Of a stretch of DNA of 5,216 bases, positions 1 to 4,565 are shown in pieces. A program made the translations under genes and the position numbers. The notes beneath the pieces were generated by a model. It ran no database searches. It was not told the DNA's origin and saw only the letters and a program-made list of their open reading frames with translations. Position 1 is the first letter of the stretch. Each line of letters begins with the position of its first letter. Source of the stretch: Nitrospira sp. (GTDB lineage: Bacteria; Nitrospirota; Nitrospiria; Nitrospirales; Nitrospiraceae); NCBI GenBank assembly GCA_005116795.1, contig SWDL01000401.1, positions 1 through 5,216 on the forward strand, in the 5' to 3' direction.

Positions 1-376
1 GCTCTTCTGCCCGCAGCACAAAGTCGTTCATGGCCACGACCCCTTGCAACAACCCGTTTTGAGCGACAACGGGCAGCCGCCGCACCCGCTCCCGTTTCAT
101 GAGGAGCAGCGCATCCTTCGCGTCATCATCGGCCGTACAGGAGTGCACCTTCCCTGTCGTGGTTTCCCACACGGTGATGTCGGAGGCCAGTCGTCGTTTT
201 GTCACGACCGCCATGCAGATATCCCGGTCGGTGATCATGCCGACGACTGTACCATCGCGGTCGACCACCGGCAACGCCCCGCAATCGCTGTCCCACATCA
301 TCGACGCGGCAGCGGCTAAGTTGGTCCCTGGTTCGCAGGTTTGAACAGGGCTGGTCATCAGCTCTTTGATTTTCAT
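1..376 (-). CDS. CBS-domain-pair protein (C-terminus cut by window edge)
   Basis: The frame opens at the ATG at 376-374 and runs off the left edge after 125 codons without a stop. The start is set by an AAGGAGG Shine-Dalgarno at 384-390, seven bases upstream. The product begins MKIKELMTSPVQTCEPG, the classic opening of a stand-alone CBS pair. The first CBS motif ends with GALPVVDRDGTVVGMITDRDI (residues about 33-53). A second repeat, about residues 70-122, ends with RRLPVVAQNGLLQGVVAMND. Such pairs normally bind adenine nucleotides (AMP, ATP, SAM) and act as energy or redox sensors; no catalytic domain is visible. The family is usually 130-150 residues, so little should be missing. It is the last visible gene of the Hsp20 cluster, 78 bp after the BCAM0308-type gene. 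It resembles stress-linked proteins such as Hrp1, but ligand and partner cannot be read from sequence. Confidence 0.93.
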   Translation of the reverse strand, partial: MKIKELMTSPVQTCEPGTNLAAAASMMWDSDCGALPVVDRDGTVVGMITDRDICMAVVTKRRLASDITVWETTTGKVHSCTADDDAKDALLLMKRERVRRLPVVAQNGLLQGVVAMNDFVLRAEE

Positions 377-412
377 CGGAGTGCCTCCTTGCGACTATAC
401 CTCTGGATTAAC

Positions 413-429
413 GCACTCGAATCGAATGC
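413..429. repeat. Near-perfect 17-bp palindrome upstream of the CBS gene
   Basis: The sequence GCACTCGAATCGAATGC has two 8-base arms around a single central base, with one arm mismatch. It lies 37 bp upstream of the CBS start codon in the 78-bp spacer after the BCAM0308-type gene. It is too tight to form an RNA hairpin loop, so if functional it would be a protein-binding site on DNA. It is a single copy in this window, so chance is possible. Confidence 0.3.
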
Positions 430-454
430 GTGGTGAGACTCTTTCATGGGTGTC

Positions 455-955
455 CTAGCGCTTCCAGAATGCGCGTAAAAGTGCCGCGGCCTCCCGATAC
501 CGGAACGTGAAGGTTCCGTCGTGAGCATGATGCAGGGCCTCCCCGATCCGTCTGGCGAGGTGCGTGTCCGTGGTCTGCACGACAAATCCGTCTGTGGCCT
601 CTTCAACGGTCATGATGCGCGAAAGGGGATGTTCGGTCTTGGCCTTTCGCTCCTCACGACGGGCCAGATTCAGCAGTTCCTGGCGGTGCTCGCGCGCATA
701 GGGTCCCTTCACGGTCAAGAGGCCCGCGGGATAACGATCATGGGTGCGCGCACAGGCGGCGCAGGTGGTGGCCGAGGCCCCGGCCGGTTTCTTGCCCCAT
801 GTCCATCGGCCTTTATGATACACCGCGCCGCACGTGCGACAGACGGTCGGCTCCTTCAGCTTGCCCCGGAGCTTGTACGTGTCGTGTCGCACTTCTTGCA
901 CCATGCGCGTGCGCTGCGTCGCTCGTCTCGCAGGCGTCGTCTCTGGAACGGTCAT
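455..955 (-). CDS. BCAM0308-family zinc-finger protein
   Basis: A 166-residue protein read from ATG 955-953, preceded by the purine-rich AGGGAGGGA. The open frame continues further upstream to 1123, but that part overlaps the phosphoribosyltransferase gene and starts without an RBS, so I chose the inner ATG. The N-terminal region (about 21-36) has the DTYK...LKEPTVC pattern. Two CxxC pairs, C39/C42 (CRTC) and C65/C68 (CAAC), probably bind one zinc. Between them is the hallmark GAVYHKGRW. After RYPAGLLTVKGPY (75-86) comes an acidic/basic helix. The C-terminal part TTDTHLARRIGEALHHAH (129-146) ends in a short basic tail. This layout matches bacterial proteins called BCAM0308 family, sometimes annotated as NMD3-like because of the zinc ribbon. 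The biochemical function is unknown; RNA or ribosome binding is only suggested by the zinc ribbon. It follows the phosphoribosyltransferase gene by 40 bp, probably in the same operon. Confidence 0.85.
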   Translation of the reverse strand: MTVPETTPARRATQRTRMVQEVRHDTYKLRGKLKEPTVCRTCGAVYHKGRWTWGKKPAGASATTCAACARTHDRYPAGLLTVKGPYAREHRQELLNLARREERKAKTEHPLSRIMTVEEATDGFVVQTTDTHLARRIGEALHHAHDGTFTFRYREAAALLRAFWKR

Positions 956-995
956 CACGGTCCCTCCCTCTTCAGATGATCGGCCCCTGGCTCGG

Positions 996-1685
996 TCAGG
1001 CATGGGCCAGGGGTGCGCTCGGCTCGTTGTCACGGAGAGCCTCGGCTGCTTTTTGGAGATAGTGTCGTACCGTCTCATCGCTGACCTGTTCAAAGTCTTC
1101 GTAGTGATTCCCCACAGCCTCAAAAAACTCGGGGGTCTGCAGGACCACCAGCTCGTCCACCTGGCTCCGCAGCAGACGAAGGGTGTCCACCGGTCCGACG
1201 GGAACGGCAGCCACCAGCCGGCGAGGCTTCTGCGCTTTCACGGCCTCGACGGAGGCGAAGAACGTCGCGCCGGTCGCCACGCCGTCGTCCACGAGGAGCA
1301 CGGTGCGTTGCGCGAGCGGAGGGAGCGCCTGTCCCCCGCGGTAGGCCGTCTGCCGCCTCGCGATCTCACGCCGTTCCCGCTCGAGGATGGTGTTCAGGTC
1401 GTGCGGATGGGCGTGCAAGGAAGCCAGGATGTCTTGAGCCTGGGGATTGAAAAACACGGTCCCTGTTTCCGCCACCGCTCCGATCGCAAATTCGGGATTC
1501 CCAGGGGCCCCCAACTTCCTCGTGATGAACACATCGAGGGGAATGTGCAGGGCCAGGCTGATTACATACCCCACCGGGACTCCACCACGGGGGAGCGCGA
1601 GGATCAGCGCAGAGGGATCTCTCCGATAGGAGATGAGCCGATCGGCCAGCAGGCGTCCGGCTTCTTCTCGATTCACCAAGAGCAC
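996..1685 (-). CDS. Phosphoribosyltransferase-domain protein
   Basis: A 229-residue type I phosphoribosyltransferase-fold protein. The signature PRPP-binding loop VLLVDDGVATGAT is at about residues 129-141 of this start, with two acidic residues followed by the small-residue loop. Other family blocks are LALPRGGVPVG (29-39), RKLGAPGNPEFAIGAV (56-71) and the C-terminal HYEDFEQVSDETVRHYL (195-211). The frame is open to a GTG at 1721 directly after the preceding gene's TAG. I chose GTG 1685-1683 because GGAGGG lies seven bases upstream and the product then begins with the usual short lead before the REEAG motif. Family members of this type (also fused to dienelactone hydrolase in mycobacterial Rv0571c) are stress-associated; their base substrate is undefined, so no purine or pyrimidine salvage role should be assumed. 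It sits between the small membrane protein gene and the BCAM0308-type gene, with short spacers. Confidence 0.9.
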   Translation of the reverse strand: MLLVNREEAGRLLADRLISYRRDPSALILALPRGGVPVGYVISLALHIPLDVFITRKLGAPGNPEFAIGAVAETGTVFFNPQAQDILASLHAHPHDLNTILERERREIARRQTAYRGGQALPPLAQRTVLLVDDGVATGATFFASVEAVKAQKPRRLVAAVPVGPVDTLRLLRSQVDELVVLQTPEFFEAVGNHYEDFEQVSDETVRHYLQKAAEALRDNEPSAPLAHA

Positions 1686-1692
1686 AGGCTCA

Positions 1693-1698
1693 CCCTCC
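1693..1698 (-). promoter_or_regulatory. Ribosome binding site deciding the phosphoribosyltransferase start
   Basis: GGAGGG on the minus strand, seven bases before GTG 1685-1683. The competing GTG at 1721-1719 has only a GGGTGG at 1735-1740, about 13 bases away, but could be used by translational coupling because it abuts the TAG of the upstream 52-codon gene. Confidence 0.65.
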
Positions 1699-1721
1699 GG
1701 CTTGTCATGACGCAGGCCCAC

Positions 1722-1880
1722 CTATTCTACAATTCCACCCGTGAGGCCGATGCCGATGAGACAGAGAGCCGCCAAGAGGAGCGCCATGACGATCCACCAC
1801 TCATGACGTTCATGCTTGTGGGAATCTCCCGCCGAATGAAAATCCCATGGGACTTCGAGGAAGTGGGGGTGGCGAATCAT
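1722..1880 (-). CDS. Small His-rich single-span membrane protein (52 aa)
   Basis: A 52-codon frame from ATG 1880-1878 to TAG 1724-1722, too short for many gene callers. GGAGGG at 1885-1890 sits four bases upstream of the ATG, giving a strong initiation signal. The N-terminal half (1-29) is polar and carries six histidines (positions 4, 6, 15, 21, 23, 26), ending in HEWW. Residues about 30-46 (IVMALLLAALCLIGIGL) form one hydrophobic segment, followed by a short TGGIVE tail. This reads as a single-pass inner-membrane protein with a His-rich, possibly metal- or heme-interacting, soluble part; which side that part faces is not clear. It fills the otherwise empty gap between hsp20 (23 bp upstream) and the phosphoribosyltransferase gene, so it is almost certainly in that operon. 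I do not recognise a named family, and no function is proposed. Confidence 0.72.
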   Translation of the reverse strand: MIRHPHFLEVPWDFHSAGDSHKHERHEWWIVMALLLAALCLIGIGLTGGIVE

Positions 1881-1903
1881 GGCGCCCTCCGTGCGTCTCC
1901 GGG

Positions 1904-2377
1904 TTAGTTCACCTTGACTTCGATACTCTTCGGCTTGGCTTTCTCCGACTTCGGAAGGTGGACCTTCAGCACGCCGTCTTTGAATTCAGCGGCCACCTTC
2001 GTGCCGTCAGCATCTTCAGGCAGCGTGAAGCTCCGCACAAAGCTACCATAGGCGCGTTCCACACGATGGTACTTCTTCCCCTTTTCTTCTTTCTCGTACT
2101 TCCGTTCTCCCGAGATGCTCAGCACTTCATCCTGGACCGTGAGTTTCACGTCCTCTTTCTTGACCTCGGGTAACTCAGCTTTGATGAGGTATTCTTTCTC
2201 ATCCTCGGTGATATCGACAAGGGGCGACCATTCCGCCACCGTCATCGCCTCTTTCCCTCCCTCACGAACGGCGAGCGGCCGTCCGAGCATCGAGGCAAGG
2301 CGTTGCTCGATATCTTCGATCTGCTTGAACGGATCCCATGTGGTCTTGAACGGTTCCCAGCGCGTGAGTCCAGTCAT
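1904..2377 (-). CDS. Hsp20 / alpha-crystallin small heat-shock protein
   Basis: A 157-residue protein from ATG 2377-2375, with GGAGGA at 2385-2390 seven bases upstream. It is an ATP-independent holdase that binds unfolding proteins in the cytoplasm and forms oligomers. The N-terminus MTGLTRWEPFK is typical of bacterial class A members. The alpha-crystallin domain spans about 50-145: WSPLVDITEDEKEYLIKAEL at its start, the dimerisation segment around YGSFVRSFTLP (110-120), and the family-defining A-x-x-x-(D)-GVL block (GVL at 135-137). The C-terminal anchoring motif is IEV (152-154), a variant of I-x-I, just before the end. Length is normal and nothing is broken. It is the first gene of the five-gene cluster and has its own sigma-54-type promoter at 2442-2456, leaving a leader of about 50 bases. 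Confidence 0.97.
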   Translation of the reverse strand: MTGLTRWEPFKTTWDPFKQIEDIEQRLASMLGRPLAVREGGKEAMTVAEWSPLVDITEDEKEYLIKAELPEVKKEDVKLTVQDEVLSISGERKYEKEEKGKKYHRVERAYGSFVRSFTLPEDADGTKVAAEFKDGVLKVHLPKSEKAKPKSIEVKVN

Positions 2378-2441
2378 GGCGGCGTCCTCCTTCGATGAGG
2401 TGATGGTTCAGCAATTGTTTGTCCCTGCCTCATCCTTCTTT

Positions 2442-2456
2442 GCATTGGCAGTGCCA
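2442..2456 (-). promoter_or_regulatory. Sigma-54 (-24/-12) promoter for the hsp20 cluster
   Basis: Minus-strand TGGCACTGCCAATGC matches the RpoN consensus TGGCAC-N5-TTGC, with the invariant GG and GC at the correct spacing and a single departure (A for T in the -12 element). The inferred transcription start is near 2430, about 50 bases before the hsp20 ATG. RpoN promoters need an AAA+ activator bound upstream; the sequence from 2457 to 2593 would hold its site, but I see no clear palindrome there. Support comes from an almost identical element in front of the next gene upstream. Confidence 0.72.
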
Positions 2457-2593
2457 GATGCGGTCGTACGAGCGGGCAAGAGAGGATGCTGCAATTTCAG
2501 GAGGTTAGAAAGGATGAGTCGCGGGCAGGTGAAACAAGATCGAGGCGGCCTGGGGCGGAAGGGGACAGAGGGGCTTTCTTTGATTGTCGCCTA

Positions 2594-2875
2594 TTACCTC
2601 ATGGTAGAAAGAGTCTGACTTGGCTGAGCCATCCCCTCGTCTTTTCCCTGGACATGAGCCGGGCATGTGTCTGGATTGACGCGTCGGACAGTGTAGCGGC
2701 CGGGGCCTTTCAGGAGCAGACGAACCTGGCCCCTCCGGCTCAAGCGGTCTACCTCCATAAACACCTGATTCCAGGTGAGTCCATGGCAGCAGAGCGCCAG
2801 ATCTTCAAGAAGATATTCCTTGGAGTCCGACAGGGCCCAGAGGATTTTCTCAGTCGCAGTCGGGCGGGTGTCCAT
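2594..2875 (-). CDS. Small winged-helix-like protein, function unknown
   Basis: A 93-residue protein from ATG 2875-2873, with AGGAGG at 2883-2888 seven bases upstream, ending at TAA 2596-2594. Residues about 5-65 look like a compact winged helix: helix 1 ATEKILWALSDS, helix 2 LLEDLALCC, recognition-like helix TWNQVFMEVDRLSRRG (34-49), then a wing RLLLKGPGRYTVRR (52-65). The remaining 28 residues are polar and probably disordered. Two adjacent cysteines (29-30) and C71 are present, but no metal-binding spacing is evident. The fold is inferred from the pattern only. It could be a DNA-binding regulator of the adjacent hsp20 cluster, or a protein-interaction winged helix. It has its own sigma-54-type promoter and sits 216 bp upstream of hsp20, in the same orientation but probably in a separate transcript. 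Confidence 0.82.
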   Translation of the reverse strand: MDTRPTATEKILWALSDSKEYLLEDLALCCHGLTWNQVFMEVDRLSRRGQVRLLLKGPGRYTVRRVNPDTCPAHVQGKDEGMAQPSQTLSTMR

Positions 2876-2924
2876 GACAAAACCTCCTCATCGAAACAGG
2901 TGAAAGAGGATCGTGAATGAAAGA

Positions 2925-2939
2925 GCATGTTCAGTGCCA
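2925..2939 (-). promoter_or_regulatory. Sigma-54 (-24/-12) promoter for the winged-helix gene
   Basis: Minus-strand TGGCACTGAACATGC has the GG (-24) and GC (-12) doublets at correct RpoN spacing. It carries the same A-for-T change in the -12 element as the hsp20 promoter, and the same TG after TGGCAC. The inferred start is near 2913, about 38 bases before the ATG and upstream of its AGGAGG. Confidence 0.72.
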
Positions 2940-3079
2940 CCGAATAGCGAGTGGGTGAACAGGACTGCCCTCACAAGGCCCACCATACGCTGAGGTTTCC
3001 TGGAAGATGACGACCATACCAAGGGGATGTCGATTTGGAAACAGGAGTCCACTGTCTTCGGAGGTGTAGGGATTCGCCT

Positions 3080-3103
3080 GCCCCGCCATATTCATGGCGG
3101 GGC
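3080..3103. repeat. Perfect 10-bp inverted repeat (hairpin)
   Basis: GCCCCGCCAT, loop ATTC, ATGGCGGGGC: a perfect, GC-rich 10-bp stem with a 4-base loop. No T-run follows on either strand, so it is not a standard intrinsic terminator. It may still block 3' exonucleases or end the upstream operon in a factor-dependent way, or be one copy of a dispersed palindromic repeat. Confidence 0.75.
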
Positions 3104-3138
3104 GTCGCGTCAGACCCTTGCGGCAAAAGGGCGGACGG

Positions 3139-3156
3139 AAAGGGGGCAAAGGGGGC
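3139..3156. repeat. Tandem 9-mer AAAGGGGGC x2
   Basis: Two exact head-to-tail copies of AAAGGGGGC. They sit in the loop of a 6-bp inverted repeat, GCGGAC at 3131-3136 and GTCCGC at 3159-3164. No role is evident. Confidence 0.6.
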
Positions 3157-3188
3157 CAGTCCGCAACAAGATGGTGTCCGACTGAGTG

Positions 3189-3242
3189 GCCTGCCTGCCT
3201 GAGCGAGGACGCTCGCAGTCAGGCGGACAGGCGCAGGCAGGC
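3189..3242. repeat. Nested CAGGC/GCCTG palindrome cluster, REP-like
   Basis: GCCTGCCTG occurs in two overlapping registers (3189-3197 and 3193-3201) and is matched by its exact complement CAGGCAGGC at 3234-3242. Inside, CCTGAGCGAG (3198-3207) pairs with CTCGC (3212-3216) and TCAGG (3219-3223), giving a 10-bp stem with a GACG loop and an AG bulge. The layout resembles a repetitive extragenic palindrome; whether it is repeated in the genome cannot be seen here. Confidence 0.6.
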
Positions 3243-3573
3243 GATTGCAGCGGAGCCGTTCATGAATAATGCGGGGGAAGATTGATTCGGAGGCTTGGAT
3301 GGTTATGCGATATCCAGAAGGAGGTGAGACCAGGATAAGGATCAGTTCCCGCCTCTGTGCTGCGAGAGTGGAAAGGGCGGTGGGCTTATGCCGGTTACGG
3401 AGTCGAGGTCCGAAGGTGCGCGCTTCCATCTCGGTGCCAGTAGGAGGCACGGCTCCAAAAGAGAGCCCGATGAACGGGAAGCGCGGGGTGACCAAGCCGA
3501 GAGGGACTTGCTGGATCATCCGGATCGGCTCCGGTTCGAGGGTAGGCCGGCCGCTCACACAAGGGCGGGTTTC

Positions 3574-4242
3574 TTATTGTAAGAAGGCTCTTCGCAGGCG
3601 GATCAGGTAGTCGTCGACAGTTTTAGGGTTCGGCTCGTGGCGACAGGCGGCGAGCCGCTTTGTGCATTCTTCGGCCCAGTAGTCTGCCAGATCGATCACT
3701 TCTCCAGCACGAATCGCTCCGCCTTTGATGTCGGCCAGTGTCCGGCCGATGGGAGTGTCTAGCACGCGCAGGGTCAGCGCGCCGAATTCGAGCAACTCGC
3801 AGAGATTGTACAGAGTCCGCAGATACGCGACGGCATACTTGGCCGGCCGACCGTCTTTCTTGTCCAGGAATTTGCGCCGTTGGTTCGACGCGTACCCGAG
3901 ATAGGCCTCATACGCGCGATGGGGAGACCAGAGGGCGGGCAACAACTCACGAAGTTCCTCGCCCCATGGATCGGCGGCCACGACGGGGGCCACCAGCGAT
4001 TCCAGCATGAGCGGGTGACAGTTCGTGGCCAGCGTGAGAAAGGGAGCGACTTCCCAGGAGGTCTCGTCCTCCAACCCCTTCGCCATGCGGGTCCCTGGAG
4101 GCTTGAATCCAAGGTGAAACATCTGTTCGGTCGGGATGACAAACACGCGGCGGTAGTCCGCGTCGCTCTCCGGACCGGCCAGACCATGGGCCTGTGAGCC
4201 GATCAACACTTTCAGAATGGTGTGCGGACTGTCATGCGGCAT
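3574..4242 (-). CDS. YcgL/RlaP-like predicted nucleotidyltransferase
   Basis: A 222-residue protein from ATG 4242-4240, with GGAG seven bases upstream. It has the polymerase-beta-type nucleotidyltransferase signature near the N-terminus: GSQAHGL (15-21) followed by SDADYR (26-31). D27 and D29 would be the metal-binding pair, and E64 in SWEVAPFL is the likely third carboxylate. A helical part follows, with the family-like KYAVAYLRTLYNLCELLEFGAL (about 135-156). The length fits the family of stand-alone predicted nucleotidyltransferases that includes YcgL and the RNA-ligase-associated RlaP. They are expected to transfer a nucleotide to an RNA, protein or small molecule, but the substrate is not established. 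No RNA ligase or antitoxin-like partner is visible; the neighbour is an acyl carrier protein gene only 20 bp upstream, so it is probably the last gene of the E2-ACP operon. Confidence 0.85.
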   Translation of the reverse strand: MPHDSPHTILKVLIGSQAHGLAGPESDADYRRVFVIPTEQMFHLGFKPPGTRMAKGLEDETSWEVAPFLTLATNCHPLMLESLVAPVVAADPWGEELRELLPALWSPHRAYEAYLGYASNQRRKFLDKKDGRPAKYAVAYLRTLYNLCELLEFGALTLRVLDTPIGRTLADIKGGAIRAGEVIDLADYWAEECTKRLAACRHEPNPKTVDDYLIRLRRAFLQ

Positions 4243-4262
4243 GTGGTGGCTCCAATGTCACC

Positions 4263-4526
4263 TCATTGCTTCGTACCGAGGCGCGCCGCGAGAAAGGCGA
4301 GGCAGCCGCTCAGCGTCGCCAGCTTGGGGTAGTCGCCTTCCGGGATGTCCACGCCGAGGGACTGGTGCAGCGCGATCAGGAAGTTCAGGAAGTCCATCGA
4401 GTCGAGGTCCAACTGATCGCGAAGACTCACATCGGGGTTCAGCGTCGCCAGGTCCGCTTCGGGAGCGATGTCTCCGAGGAGGCGCAGCACGGTGTGCGTG
4501 ATGTCTTCCGGCTTCGGTGTTTCCAT
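4263..4526 (-). CDS. Stand-alone acyl carrier protein
   Basis: An 87-residue acidic four-helix protein from ATG 4526-4524, with GGAG five bases upstream. The phosphopantetheine attachment site is the LDLDSMDFLNF block, with Ser43 as the modified residue; the preceding VSLRDQLDLDS and the following IALHQSLGVDIPE match helix II and the loop of carrier proteins. It would carry acyl groups as thioesters in the cytoplasm after modification by a phosphopantetheinyl transferase. It is not obviously the housekeeping AcpP, since no fab genes are nearby. It lies between an E2 acyltransferase gene (39 bp away) and a nucleotidyltransferase gene (20 bp away). That context suggests a specialised carrier that may receive or process acyl groups linked to the 2-oxo acid dehydrogenase; the transfer itself is inference. 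Confidence 0.94.
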   Translation of the reverse strand: METPKPEDITHTVLRLLGDIAPEADLATLNPDVSLRDQLDLDSMDFLNFLIALHQSLGVDIPEGDYPKLATLSGCLAFLAARLGTKQ

Positions 4527-4565
4527 AAGACTCCACTCACAACTCAGCGCTGGCGACTCAGCGAT

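Larger units (their letters stand above)
2940..3573. other. Gene-free, structured intergenic region (about 630 bp)
   Basis: This is the gap between the end of the nucleotidyltransferase gene and the sigma-54 promoter of the winged-helix gene. Long frames are open on both strands (for example 2971-3558 minus and 3269-3610 plus), but none has a good ribosome binding site or a protein pattern I recognise, and they overlap each other. The region does hold a perfect hairpin at 3080-3103, a tandem 9-mer at 3139-3156 and a palindrome cluster at 3189-3242. The part nearest 2940 would also have to contain any activator site for the RpoN promoter. I recognise no tRNA, RNase P, tmRNA, SRP or riboswitch signature in it. 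Confidence 0.5.

Noticed and set aside
394..399. TATAGT as a -10 box for the CBS gene
   Set aside because: The predicted start would fall inside the Shine-Dalgarno, and no convincing -35 lies at the right distance.
956..1123. N-terminal extension of the BCAM0308-type frame up to 1123
   Set aside because: It overlaps the phosphoribosyltransferase coding region, lacks an RBS, and the family-like sequence begins only after the inner ATG at 955.
834..1907. Long plus-strand frame of 357 codons
   Set aside because: It is the antisense shadow of the phosphoribosyltransferase, small membrane protein and zinc-protein genes, which carry clear family motifs on the minus strand.
2514..2618. Plus-strand 34-codon frame with AGGAGG at 2499-2504 and a short hydrophobic stretch
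   Set aside because: The RBS spacing is acceptable, but it is very short, overlaps the tail of the winged-helix gene antisense, and has no recognisable pattern. It would need conservation or translation data.
2931..3149. Minus-strand 72-codon frame across the winged-helix promoter
   Set aside because: It has no Shine-Dalgarno, starts beside a hairpin and ends in the sigma-54 element; the sequence resembles no family I know.
3434..3439. A further TGGCAC on the minus strand as a third sigma-54 promoter
   Set aside because: The required GC doublet is missing at the -12 position, and no gene start lies downstream at a suitable distance.
3455..3478. Possible terminator after the nucleotidyltransferase: CCCG/CGGG stem followed by CTCTCTTTT on the minus strand
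   Set aside because: The stem is only 4 bp and the T-tract is interrupted, so it is too weak to call.
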